A stretch of DNA of 64,000 nt from Rosellinia necatrix (lineage: Eukaryota; Ascomycota; Sordariomycetes; Xylariales; Xylariaceae), in NCBI GenBank assembly GCA_021209875.1, contig JAGYVD010000003.1:3844001-3908000 (forward strand), in the 5' to 3' direction. The stretch's first letter is position 1. Each line of letters begins with the position of its first letter. Shown here piece after piece: positions 28,301 to 39,754 of this stretch. A model generated the notes under the pieces. It searched no databases. It saw only the letters and a program-made list of their open reading frames with translations, and was not told the origin of the DNA. A program made the translations under genes and the position numbers.

Positions 28301-28860
28301 TAACTACTTGGGCAGTCTGCGACGCGGATGGGGATTTGCTTGTGACAGACCTGTGGGAAAACCCATCAAGAACCCATCGTCAATGGCTAACCCCACAGGG
28401 ATAGCTAATAGTTCTGGCGAGTCGACCGTGGCCCTAGCCTTGGCACGGCTCTCGTGTCGACTCGGGATCAGTGCCAACGAGGCCAATTATTGTTTTGCCC
28501 CGGTAACTATTGTATTGGTGGCCGAATGACAACCGACCGACACTCATGGTATCCCGCATGGTGGCGGGATCTAGTTGAATTCACAAGTGATGCGCTTGGG
28601 GCCAGCCCACAGGTTCTGTGTTGGTGTGCTGTTCTCATTCGTATAAGTCGGCCTCTGAACACGGTTTCAGAGGTGCGGGCGATGAGCACGAGACGATGTA
28701 CACGGGAGTCGTCATCGGACGTTGAACCCCAACTCGCACTACCGTATTCAACCCCAAGAATTTGAGCCTCATGCCGGAGTTTCACGATCTCGGTGGTGGG
28801 GGGTAGTGAAGTATGCAAGTACCTATGAGCTGTGGGTGGAAGAGTCCCCAATACAGTATC

Positions 28861-29180
28861 TATATAACTAGGTAACTACCTGGGTAGGTAGGTAGCTGAA
28901 GGAAGTGTCACGTGTTTGGACACCTTGATGTGTGCTGTAATCTACCTCCTATCAGGTACCTATCAGCTAGAGGTAGCACCTTAGGTAGGTAGGGCTAGGT
29001 AGGTAGGCAGGTAGGTACCTAGAGCTAGATACCTATAGCTCTACCTAACCTGTTATCGGTCGCACCTTAAGATAACTTAACGTACCTACCTAGGTAGGTA
29101 GTAGGTATGTATCTACCTAGGGACCACCTCGTCGTCGTCGTCGGTGCCATCGCACGGTCAACAAACTTGCCTACCTACCT
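28861..29180. repeat. Dense palindromic TAGG/CCTA tract cluster
   Basis: Repeated GTAGG/CCTAC tetra- to pentamers in both orientations form many local palindromes such as TACCTAGGTA (for example around 29087-29110). The cluster ends about 150 bp before the Rhp55-like start codon, so it occupies the presumed promoter. Confidence 0.85.
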
Positions 29181-29336
29181 TTGCACACACGCATATCAGA
29201 GTTTCGTCCTCAAGCAGCCCCTGCGCAACCAAGCCTTTTAACCCCAGGGCGCATGAAGAAACTCATGAACTACCATGCACAAAACCATGTAGTTAGTCAA
29301 CATTACATCCGTCTGCGTTGGGTTTATCAAGGCATC

Positions 29337-30913
29337 ATGGACAAATATGAGGCGATCCATGGCACGGACGTATCCAGCTTCGACTTTACCTCGACTCGTA
29401 GGTCTAACCATCACAACATTATGCTGAGTAGAGCTGGCCCGCTGATCCACGCCAGACCGGTTGCCTACCGTGTCAGCGGCACAGGCCTTCGACGACCTCA
29501 ACGCCGGCTCCCAGCAGTTTGTCCATACCGGTCTAGAGGCCCTCGACCGGGCATTAGGCGGCGCATCTCCCAGGGTTGGTGATGGCGACGGCGATGGCGA
29601 TGGGCCACGGCGCTCCCGAGGCTTTCGAAAGGGCCAGGTTGTGGAAGTTTGGGGGCCTCCCGCTTCTGGCAAGACGGCATTTGCGTATGGCTTCGATCTG
29701 CAGATTACTCATGCTGTTGTATCACGTACTCATTTATCCATAGCATGCAGATTGCTGCTCACGCCTTACGAGATGGCCATAGAGTTGTCTGGGTAGGTCA
29801 GTTTGTCCCCCTTGCCTCTGGTTCCTGAGGTAGCCCCCGTCTACCTTACTGGTAGTCGGTCCGCTAAACCCGCTGAGCAGACACATTTCATCCTTTTTGT
29901 TATAACAGGTTCGATGAGATAGTAAGCCTGTCGTGTTCCCCTTCAACTGAGGTCACGGCTCCCCTGGGTGCATCCGATGCTATAGCCAACATTGTTCATT
30001 ATTCCACGCCAAGTCTCGCGCATCTTATTGCGCTTCTTTGCAAACCAGCCGCATCTAGTATTCCTGGCGGCACGTCCCTTATAGTGATTGATGGCCTGTC
30101 TGGGTTGATAAACCGTGCTTTTCCGAAGAACATCACGCCCCGCCAGACCTCCAAAGGTAGTCAGTCACCTCCAAGAATTGGTTTATTTACTCGGCCCGCT
30201 TAGTAGTATTGACTTATGTACTTCGTAGACCCTGGCCCAGCAACCAGACGCCTCCAAGTACTCCAGTCTATAATTTCGGCATTACAGAAGCTTTCGGCCA
30301 CGCAGAATCTCCTTATAATGATACTAAGTCAGTGTGCCACGAAAATGCAGGTTGAGCGTGGTGCCGCAATAACTCCGGCCATTACCACCTCCAGTTGGGA
30401 GCAAGGAATAGCCACTCGGTTGGTGCTTTTCCAAGATTGGACCACGGTGAACGCGGAGTTGCGTAACGTACGCCTTGTCGGTGTGCAAAAGAGCAACAAC
30501 CAAGCTAGCCCCAATGGCATTGGGCTAGTGTTCCCATTCGAAATCGGAAGTGTACGTTCCAGCCCAACTGTGACTTGTCATCTTCATCTTGGTATTAATT
30601 TACGTAGGGCGGCCTCGCTGCATTGGACCTAGAAACCAATCGGCCATCCTTCGTGCTTGCGACGAACCCGCACCGTCCAAAGCGAAAGCTGGACGAGACC
30701 GACTTTGAGATCGCTGATAGTGAAGGGGAAGACTACGGGTGGGAGGAGGAGGACGATGCGGAGATGCCGAATATGCCGCCGCAGTGGGCAGGAAGCGAAG
30801 ATCTCCTTCTTGGCCCAGCAGAGGAAGATGTCAATTCGACGGGCGAGATATCGGAGCCTGGGAGTTCATGCAAAGATGACACGCCGGCGTCGCCACACCT
30901 TGAGTACGAATAG
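29337..30913 (+). CDS. rhp55: Rad51-paralogue recombination mediator, Rhp55/Rad55-like
   Basis: RecA-fold ATPases of this group act as Rad55-Rad57-type mediators that help Rad51 assemble on single-stranded DNA during recombinational repair. Six exons (29337-29397, 29456-29684, 29744-29796, 29881-30156, 30229-30551, 30608-30913) total 1248 nt and 415 residues with every phase closing. Introns are 56-84 nt. Splicing restores continuous motifs: THRLPTVSAAQAFDDL across intron 1, Walker A GPPASGKTAFAMQIAAHALR (87 onward) across intron 2, and VVWVDTFHPF across intron 3. Walker B SLIVID is at about 180-185, and LSQCATKMQVERGA, a segment usual in this family, is in exon 5. The C-terminus is acidic (DSEGEDYGWEEED), probably disordered. 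Without splicing the locus looks like fragments only. The Rad51-paralogue class is well supported; the choice of Rad55 over another paralogue is from family recollection. Confidence 0.8.
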
Positions 30914-33900
30914 CAGCTGCATCAAACTTCACCGTAGAGCTACTTCGGCCTAATAGGCGCGCTTGGTGCCCGATACTAGCTCAACCAAGGTGAGGATCGG
31001 TTCTCAACGTCTTCATGCAGCTGGAACTAAACCCATGTATCTATGGTTGTGAACGGCAGAGACCCGTCTGCGGCTCCATAGATGGGGCTTAAAATCCGTT
31101 AAAATAACCTGATATCGTCCTCTTCATCCCCACCGCCCTCCCCACCTCTCGGCCCTTGCAATGTTCTAGGTCCGGGGAATCTATGGTCGAATACCACCGA
31201 GTAGATGGGTCGGATAAGACCGTGCGACGGAGCATCACTGCAATACAGCGCAGGGCCACCACTTGCTGCTTGTATTATGTGTATATGGATGGGTGATAGC
31301 CCCTTCGATTGCGATGGACCGACCCCGATGTATTTTGTAACCCTTTCCCCCCTTCCCTTCCACTTTGTCCATGTTCGTTGAGGCACTTTCATAGTCCGGA
31401 ACGCTTGACATCATATTTGCTCGAACCTGAGTACGAGTCATACTGAGACGGCGTGTTGCCGCGGAGAATAATATGTCAAAGGCACTCCACTAACCAACTG
31501 TTCAAACACGTCAGCACTTTTAGCCGGTCTCGGTGCGAGACCAGGTTAGGATGGTCGCAGTGCAGCGTTTCAACGCATCTTCTGGTTCACATTTTTTTAC
31601 CTTCAGGTCCTGGGCAAGCTTATCTACGTGCTATCATACATAAACTCGAATATGTGTCAAAGAGTGCTGGAAGGGACCGCTATTCTACTCGGAGGTACTC
31701 CAACGGAATGGGCCTAAATGCTTGCTACCCATAGTACCCTACACCGCGGGGATATCGACCCTTGTAGGGTGACCTGGGGTCTCACGCTATCGAGATCAGG
31801 GAAACATGGTGATGGTGCGCCGTCCGCAAGAACATGTATACTAACATCGGACAACTGCATGATCGGCTGTCCGGCGATCTGCCGTCGCAGTCGCACGGAG
31901 GCACAAACCAATTGCGTCCATCACACAGAATGATGCCCGTTTCTATGGCTGCACTGGAATAAAAACACGCTGCCAGTCCTTGTCAGTCCATTATACTGTT
32001 ACGGGACGAAGCGATTGCTCCCCCATCGTACATTCGCTTTGCTGGTGTTGCATGCTCGCTAACGCCTCAGGACCGTTCCAGCGACGGCACCCTTGCAGAC
32101 CGGTCGAACGATTCGGGGTCTACGCAGACATAACACCATACGGAAGAATCCAAAACAAATGAAGCCAAGGTGCAGGCGCCGGCCTACGGGTGCTATAAAC
32201 GCGGACGTAGGAGCTTTGTTGTGTGTAGCGAGCGGGCTTAGGGCGAGCTCCAAATCATGTCTGCCCGCAGGTGTCTGCAGAAAGGGTGGTGAACATTAGG
32301 AACGGCCTTGGCGTGCGAGCGGAAAATTGAGCCGCCTTTCCATGGAATCTGTTGGTGTGGTACTACCGCTGAGAATGCGTCAGGAGGGAAGACGACGACG
32401 CGAAATTCGCCCTCGACTAAACAGTCGCCCTGCAGCGGCCGATGCAATCTACAGACAAGACAGATATTGGACAACCCGGTGAGTCCATGTCCGAAAGGGA
32501 CATTTTGCCCGACTATCCCCAGGCGTGCCCGTATCTCAAGGGAACAAAAGACCAGTGGTCCCAAACCCCGTTAGAATATCCACGTTAGACGACACACACA
32601 CGCGCGTACACACACAGCACACAGCACACACACAGCACACACCACACAGCACACACCACACAGCACATAGCACACGACCTCAGCATATGCTTGCGTGCAA
32701 GGCACGTCAAACGCGCACCCCCTCCAATCGTGCATGCTTCAACCCTCCTGCTGCGGCCGGATCTGTGGCCGCATACGAGGACGGAAGAGGGCTGGCTGGC
32801 TGGCTGCGTACGTGGTGTGTCCTGCATGCATCCATCTATATCTGGGATTCGACCAGCAGCGGCGAAGAAGCCCCGTGGATGGGGCCCCCGACTTTTTTTT
32901 TGCGAATCATCGACGGCCAGATGTACGTCAACCAGCGTTCGAACAAATCGTGCCCAAATTTTTTTTAAGCCAGGAGCCTTCTTTAGTAGGGGGTGCGCCC
33001 GGGCCAATGAGACGTCCGTTCGTCAAGAGAACCGTTCCAATCTTTCCAGGCCAAAGATGCCCTGACCGACGGTATTATTGCCCTGCTAAAAACGCCTAGT
33101 TTGAATGACGATTTGGAGTTCTACGGAAAATGGGTGTCAGTTAGTCCATCTACTAATTCTCGTTTGGCGGAATATTGGAGGGTCTTTTTTTTCCTGCCCA
33201 GCCCGTACATTTCCTGGCCTTTTACTCACTGTGTCTTCTTTCACGTGTCGCAATCTTCACAGTGTGCCTGTCTTGTCCCCTTTCCGTACCCCTCGGAACG
33301 GGCGCCATTCCAGATATGTATCTAGGATACCTACACACTCGGGTGAAACGGTGAGCAGGAAAGAGACACTATTTTTCCGCATTAGGGGTCGCCTCGACGG
33401 AGACAGTTATTTTTATTGCAAGCATGCTGTTATGGAGAAGTTGAGGTGCTGACAACCCATCACGCTTCGATGACTTTTTAACTGCCTAGAAGACTTTACC
33501 TTGGATGCTAGACCGGTGTTTTCTTGCGAGGCTCTAACTCTTTGATGGAAAATATATGAGTATATTATCTTGTCATTGCATATATCCCCTGCTATAACTC
33601 TATTTGTATTGAATCAGTGGCAACGCTTGGCGATTAAGGCGCTCAGGCTGTGGGGGTGGCAATAGCTGGGCTACTTATCATCCCGGCCGTCTCCGGACGA
33701 CCTAGCGTGTCGGCGTATGAATAGTTATGAGCAGTTAGGGAGCTGCTAGCGACTTAACTCATCCCGATGCTTTGCGAAGGCTAATAGGACCAGGCGCCCG
33801 GCCTATTTAGGCGTTATAAGCAATCGGCTCGGACGGTTGCTTCCCACAAAAATACCGGCAAGCAGCACAACCATGTTGTAGCTGAAAAGCGGTGTCAATT

Positions 33901-34428
33901 CGGATGGGCGGTTCGATCTGAAAGGGAAGTTAACTGTTATTTACGATGGTGGGCCATCCCCAGTTTAGCGTGGGGAAACAATAGTATTGCTAGCAACAAT
34001 ACTTGTGCATTACGTATCGTATTAAAGGTATTTACTATGAATCACTGCTATCGATCGTACATGTGATCTCTAGTGACAAAGTGAGCGAGAATGCAACATC
34101 TCCCAGTTGAAGCCAGATCCCTTTTTATACGGGTGACCCTAGGTGAAATACAATTAGTTCAGTCTCAATAGTAGGACATGTTTTCCATTGACTAGTCAAA
34201 TACGTAACTAAAATTCACTTCTTTTAATGTAGCGCCGTCTTTCTTCTTAGATATGTCTGTTTGCCTCAAATCATAGTCCACAAGTGTCGGCTTAGTTTAG
34301 AACTGTCATGGTCAGCTGAAATATATACGCCCTGTGCTTCGTATTGCTACCATCCCAGATTGCTTCCATATATTGGTACGGGCCGGGGTTTCAAAACAGT
34401 GCTGGATTCATCGAGCTTAGTATGAAAG
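30914..34428. other. Intergenic, Rhp55-like to glycosidase-like gene
   Basis: This lies between two gene 3' ends, the Rhp55-like gene on the plus strand and the glycosidase-like gene on the minus strand. No ORF with recognisable similarity was seen. It contains an irregular CA-rich microsatellite (32591-32672) that creates Thr/His repeat ORFs. The first and last few hundred bases should be 3' UTRs. Confidence 0.5.
32591..32672 (+). repeat. Interrupted (CA)n / CACAGCACAC repeat
   Basis: A CA-rich tract with recurring CAGCACACAC units. It gives false Thr/His and Val/Cys ORFs on the two strands. Confidence 0.9.
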
Positions 34429-37374
34429 TTAAGTGTCGCCTAGAGTGGTTGTGGTGGACCGTATTTGAGTGGTATAGATGAGATTTCGTTTTACGGCAAG
34501 AAAAGTAAGACTCCAGAGTTGTCTAATATCGCTCTCTATACGGGCGTTCAAAGTTAGCACGAAATTTTGTGCTGACGATATCATCTTGAATGTTAGTTGG
34601 CCAATGTACGTACCAGTAGGTATTTGGCCCTCCGGCCCAGGTATAGCGCCCAAGGGCGTATAAACGTAATCACCATCTCTATGGACCCAGCTCCAAACCT
34701 CGCTGCTGAGATGACCACGGTTCTTTTCGATTATATCCCATAAGTGGTTGTACGCCTCGATGATGCGGCGATACAACGTCGTGTTGAAACAGAAATCCGG
34801 GTTGTCACCGCTGTCGCCGCATCGACCCAATTGCCTCTCAAGCCCTGCGGCCATCATCGAAAGTTGCCAGCTCCAGACCACTAATCCATGGTATGAGCTA
34901 GTCTTAAAGTCATTGATGTTCGCTGAGCCCTGGGCGTATGCTGGATTTGCGACAAGCAATCCCACCGACGTAGAGAGGCCGAAAGGAAACGGCCGTAGTA
35001 TATTGTCGGCCGACTGTAATAGGAATTCAGAAAGCTGGGTCTGGCTCGTTGAATTTAACAGATAAAGACGGAAGCAGTCATCAGTGTTCATGACCTTGAC
35101 AATAGGGTAGTTATTGGCTTCAAGGGAGATTCCGTAGAAACGGATAGGGGACACTGGCTCTGTTGTGTCGACGTCTCCCGGGAAGTTAGTTTCGGCAATA
35201 TAGCTCTTGACTAAATCATGGGCCTTGCCTGGCGGTATTTGAACCTCAAAAAAAGGGAGGGCCTCCTCTTCCCAGAACTGTGCCCGCTTGTTTGCCATCT
35301 GGTACCATTCAGGGTGTGCCGGGAAGAGGCCCTCAGCCGCTAATGATGCAATCGCGTAGAGAGCCGCGGGTACTAGTGCTGTGTTTACATCATAAGGGAT
35401 GCGGCCACCCCCAAGGCCGGTATTGCTATCCCGCCACTGCCCGACGGTTTGTCCATCCTTGAGGCGAATGAGACTTGCAGCTGTAGGATACTGTTCGAAC
35501 GCTTCCGTAATACTCATTATCTTTTCAACCGTAGTCAGTACTAGGTCGGCGTATGTCAGATGGGAGTTTGACCGAAAGACGGATGCGTTTCTGGCAAGGA
35601 ACGAATCACGCTGATCCCTCCCCCTCCAAGATTTGACAAAATATTCGTTCATCGCAATCGGTAGGAAGAAATCGGTGTCAATCATCTTATAGTCACACTG
35701 GGCATCTGTACCGGGTACCCCCTGCTGCTCGTTCAGATACGTAGCATAATCGCCGATGACTTCTTCGTGGCAGACGCTTCCGTCTCTTGCGTCGATCCGT
35801 TCGATGGCAGCACTGAGAATAGCTTCTATGGCCCCGCCGCCACCCTCACTCAGAACAGGCTGAAGAAGCAATAACGAGATTAGACTGTCTCGGCCAAAGT
35901 ATGTTAAAAACCTCCAACCTCCCGCCACAACCTTTGACGTGAATGAAAAGAAGGATAGAGACGCGGTCTCATCCGGGTTTTGAATAATAAGGTCTTGAGA
36001 TTGCGGGTTTAAGGTTTTGGAAGCACTTAGTTGCTCAGGTTCGGGGTAGCTGTGCCAGGCGTTAAACAGATAACTACCCTTCTCAAAATAAACATTTCTG
36101 CCTTGGACGGTGGCTCGCCCCTCGTTACGAGACTGAAATGTTAGAAATGTCTCGGTGACATTATCTAGCCATGTGCGACTGAGCTGAATGGTCCCATTTC
36201 CTAGTATTTGGATCTGCAAGGCGTCTTGGATTTTTGTACTCAAGCTATTTCCTTCAACGTAATCTCTTATGGTCCTGACACTTCCAATGATAGCCAGGTT
36301 TAGCAAAGCCGAGGAATTGAATGAGATGATCCCAGTTACGCCGCCCACAAGTGGACTAATGCTATGATTCATACCCGGGATACTCTCAAGAGCGATGGCA
36401 AGAGATTTATCAGATCCGTCGCTAGGCAGGAAGTAGGTGACAATGCCACTATTTCCGGCCGGCCAGGCGATCTAGAGTTAAGGTTAATAACTATCCTACA
36501 GTGTACTGGATATGTGTACTGGATAGGTCTCATACAAGGAGTCTGGGGTCGACAAGTCGCAAACCACTACCAGCTACGGGACTCGTGATAACGACCTGAC
36601 TGGCGCTGCTGCAATCGGAAACGAAATAGTTTTCGTAGGGACGGTCAGTCAAGTGCAGGTAATTCAAGGGGCAAGAATTGCTGGTGTCTCCCTGATTAGG
36701 CTTGTAGCTCAATCTGGTCCCCTGTCGCGGTTCAATTTGGCCATTGTTACAGCTATCTCAAGTCAACAAAGGGTCGCTAAACTGCCATTAAAATCATAAA
36801 ATCATACTCGAACTCTCGTGGGAGATAACAATCGTTGCCACATTTCAGCATGCGTTGCCTATCCTTTACAGGACAGAGAAAGTTATTATTATAACACGTT
36901 TGCTGAGGTAAGTATTAGCTTATGGATGGTGGGTAAATTGGTATGCATCTAGTCCATTCTTACGTTATTGATAGAGTAACTCCGACTCCCGCACAATAGT
37001 TGGCCTTCGGCAAGGTGAGGAGCCCCAGCTCTTGTTCCAAGAAACACTAATAGGAGGATCAAAACGGCCATCGCCATCACAAGACAAGCTTGTACGGGAG
37101 AAAGACAACACGGTGATCGGAAGGCTACGCGGGCGAGGTATTGAAAGCGGTCATCTTTATGCTTATGAGAGTGGTAGATATCATGACATGGTAACTCGGT
37201 CCTCTGAAGGAGATGATTAGGGTCGAGGCCTCGGTCTTCGAGCGGGATACTTAACGGATCGTCCTCCAACAGGCCTTGGCCGTCGTCATCCATTCGCTGA
37301 CGCCTGGTACCCCGATGCAGAAGGCGATCAATGAGACGGAATCTAGAGATCGTGTATGACTTATCCATTGTCAT
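34429..37374 (-). CDS. Membrane-anchored glycosidase-like protein (debranching-enzyme-like, six-hairpin fold)
   Basis: Four exons on the minus strand (37374-36964, 36902-36808, 36752-36536, 36471-34429) total 2766 nt and 921 residues with all phases closing; introns are 61, 55 and 64 nt. Residues 1-95 are basic and polar, a hydrophobic segment (ACLVMAMAVLILLLVFLGT) lies at about 96-114, and no signal peptide precedes it, so this is a type II anchor with the large C-terminal part outside or in the secretory lumen. That part has several N-glycosylation sequons. It contains GWRFLTYFGRDSL at about 426-438 (the FGRDSL signature of glycogen-debranching-like and related alpha-helical glycosidases), then YDVNTALVPAALYAI, WYQMANKRAQFW and SYHGLVVWSWQLSMMAAGLERQ. 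The substrate is unknown; a cell-wall or alpha-glucan role is only a guess. The gene is divergent from the BTB-bromodomain gene across 2.4 kb. Confidence 0.75.
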
Positions 37375-37844
37375 CGCGGCCGAGTTAGAGCTGAGGAGGC
37401 TCAGGTAGGAATATGAATAATATATTGGGACATTTAACCCTCTCCCATGTTCTTCACGGCCACCGGAATCCGACGGGCCATAGACGAGAGCTTTTGCGAC
37501 GATATGCGTACTCCTTGTGTGGGCTGGGATAAATTTGGTCGTGAGGGTTACTGGACATGAAGCTATTGGTAGCTCTAGTCTTCACTGACACCCAGCATTC
37601 TTTCCAAACTAGATAGGCAGCGATGGATGCTCGAGCCAGTTCTAGCTGTTGTGTTAGTCCCGGTGTTAAAGAGCTTGCTCCATCTCCGTGTGGGGTTATT
37701 TCTGTACAGATGCACGCTCTTCTGTAGGGCGATCATTTAACTGCCATCTCCCATTGGGGTTGAAACGTGAAAAGAATATGAAGAATTGATGTAAAGAATG
37801 ATGAGATAAAAATGGCTGACATTGGTTATGAGTTATGGGTCAGC

Positions 37845-38640
37845 TACTTACTTAGGGTACCTAGGTAGGTAGGTAGGTAGGTAGTTACTTACGTACCTAC
37901 TTAAGTAGTTATTAGGTAAGTATTCAATCGCAATCTAACATGGAATAGTGGGGAAGCGCCCTGGGGCCCATCCACCAGACTGGGCCATCCGTCTAACCGC
38001 CCTCTGTGCTACCAACATAGGGTCCCTATTGTAGGTACTTCTGGTAGGTATCCACGGTAGGTACCCACAGTAGGTAGAGGGACCCGCAGTAGGTAGGTAG
38101 TCTAGTGGGCAGTGTGATAGTAACTACCTACTTAGGTAGCCAGCCACCTACCTACTTACCTACTTACCTACACTAGATACCTAAGCTAGGTAGGTAGGTA
38201 TCTACCTAGGTAGATAGATACAGAGGCAACACAGGCAAGGAGAGGTGGTCAACTTGGAACGTGTGCCTCACATGATAAAGCCATCATAATGCTTTATGAC
38301 AGGAGACCGGTTCGGCACAAGACCAAATCATTATCTTATAACAGGGAGGTTAGTAGATCGTAGGTAAGTAAATACCTAGGTAAGTAAGTACCTAGTAGGT
38401 AAGTAAATATCCCTGATATGGGAGCAGGAGGAGCTTACTTAATCTACCTACCTTAGGTCGGCAGACCGTCGGCAGACCTAGGTAAGTAGAAGACAGCCGG
38501 TAAATGCCAGGTACCGACCTACCTACCTACTTACCTACCTACCTAGGTACTAACCACCTAACGAACCTACCTATCTAACCAACCTACATACCTACTTAGC
38601 TACCTACCTCCGGTACTACCACCAAGGTAACATAGGTAAG
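37845..38640. repeat. Large palindromic TAGG/CCTA tract cluster (about 0.8 kb)
   Basis: Dozens of GTAGGTAGG/CCTACCTAC blocks in both orientations, with long palindromic stretches around 38166-38220 and 38515-38555 and spacers of ordinary sequence. It lies wholly between two divergent genes and within no coding exon. Confidence 0.9.
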
Positions 38641-38850
38641 TGAGTGTGGTCCCAAATGGTATATCTCTTGCACTCCCTTTTCCCCAATTGGGTTGAATAC
38701 TATCCATCTAACCTAGTAGTTGGATCGCTCAAGACAGGCTCTCCTAGGTACCTCAGTTAATATTTTTTTCCTCACTTGCACATCAGCTTCATTCACTACA
38801 CCAACGTACCGAGGGTTCCATTTCCCGTTTCCCGTTTCCCATTTTCCATA

Positions 38851-38894
38851 GCACATTTGCACATTGCACATTGCACATTGCACATTGCACATTG
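38851..38894 (+). repeat. GCACATT heptamer tandem repeat
   Basis: Six copies of GCACATT, the first separated by one extra T. It follows a looser TTTCCCG repeat at 38820-38835. Confidence 0.9.
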
Positions 38895-39294
38895 TACTGG
38901 CTGCGTCTTCCCCCTCCCCCCCCTCGCAGAACCCTGTCGACATATATACATCCCGAGTTTCTTCATTACTCAGTCGACTTGCTCTTCAAAGACAAACAGA
39001 GCCACCTTTCAACCCACACTTCTTCTTTCTTCCATCTCTTCTTCTTCCATCTCTTCTTCTGCCTCTCTTCTCCCTCACGCACACAGACACACACACTCTC
39101 TCTCTGCGTGCGTGCGTGCGTGTGCGTATGGGTGTGTATGTGTGCGTGTGTATGAGTGTACCTCTCCCTCTCGATCCCCCCACAGATATCGACTCAGGCG
39201 CATCGGACCCTACGCATCACCGTTCCTGTTTCTTAATCACGCACGCGACGTGCTCGAGAGGCCTGTGTTTACAACAAGCTTGCATCCTGTCGAG

Positions 39295-39748
39295 GTGAGT
39301 AAGTGCTTGCTTGCTTATGTTGCTGCACCCGTCCGTCTATTCAGGGTTGGAACATTCCTCATGTCTGCTGCTGGCCCTCTGCCGGTTCCTGGGCTGGTGT
39401 CCTCCGTCACCACCACCTGTCGAGCCTTTACGGCCTGTTCGTTTCTCATTAATCTCCTTCCGCGACATTGAGTTACAACTTTCTCCCCCTCCCTGCCTTA
39501 CAGTCGCTTCACCCCTCTACCTTCCCGTCTCTCTTGTCTGTCGCCGCTGCGTCTTTGCTGATGCGACCGTGAATTATTTGCCGAGCTGGAGTGTCTTGGC
39601 ACATGATCGAGCCATGTTATCTTATGCGTGCAACCTAAATCACTTTACATGCGCCACCGCCTTTCACCGTGTTCGCATCCAATTGAGAATCTGCGGATTC
39701 TCTCTGATTGCTGCTTTGACGAGCTGACTTGATCCTTTTATTTAGCAG
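39295..39748 (+). other. Probable 5' UTR intron of the BTB-bromodomain gene
   Basis: A strong donor (GAG|GTGAGTAAG at 39295) and a pyrimidine-rich acceptor (TTTTATTTAGCAG ending at 39748) frame a 454-nt stretch that ends six bases before the ATG. Long leader introns are common in fungal regulatory genes. Transcript evidence is needed; the open frames inside it have no similarity I recognise. Confidence 0.5.
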
Positions 39749-39754
39749 AGCACC

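Larger units (their letters stand above)
20819..29336. other. creA upstream region and gene-poor stretch of about 8.5 kb
   Basis: The first 1-2 kb should be the creA promoter and 5' leader. It contains poly-T (21131-21145) and poly-A (21267-21282) runs and several CTGGGG/GTGGGG motifs. The remainder has no ORF with recognisable similarity; the longest (191 codons, 26911-27486 minus) lacks any domain. TAGG/CCTA tracts recur at 22200-22320, 25070-25090, 25915-25955, 26630-26770 and, most densely, 28861-29180 just before the Rhp55-like gene. Confidence 0.6.
37375..39754. promoter_or_regulatory. Shared divergent intergenic region
   Basis: This separates the start codons of the glycosidase-like gene (minus) and the BTB-bromodomain gene (plus), so it should hold both promoters. 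It contains the largest TAGG/CCTA cluster of the window (37845-38640), short tandem heptamers (38851-38894), CT-rich DNA (about 39010-39180) of the kind often found near fungal transcription starts, and a probable 5' UTR intron (39295-39748). Confidence 0.6.

Noticed and set aside
6384..29336. Heavily RIP-mutated transposon or secondary-metabolite cluster
   Set aside because: The DNA is not strongly AT-skewed, no reverse transcriptase, transposase or LTR was recognised, and no backbone enzyme (PKS, NRPS, terpene cyclase) is present.
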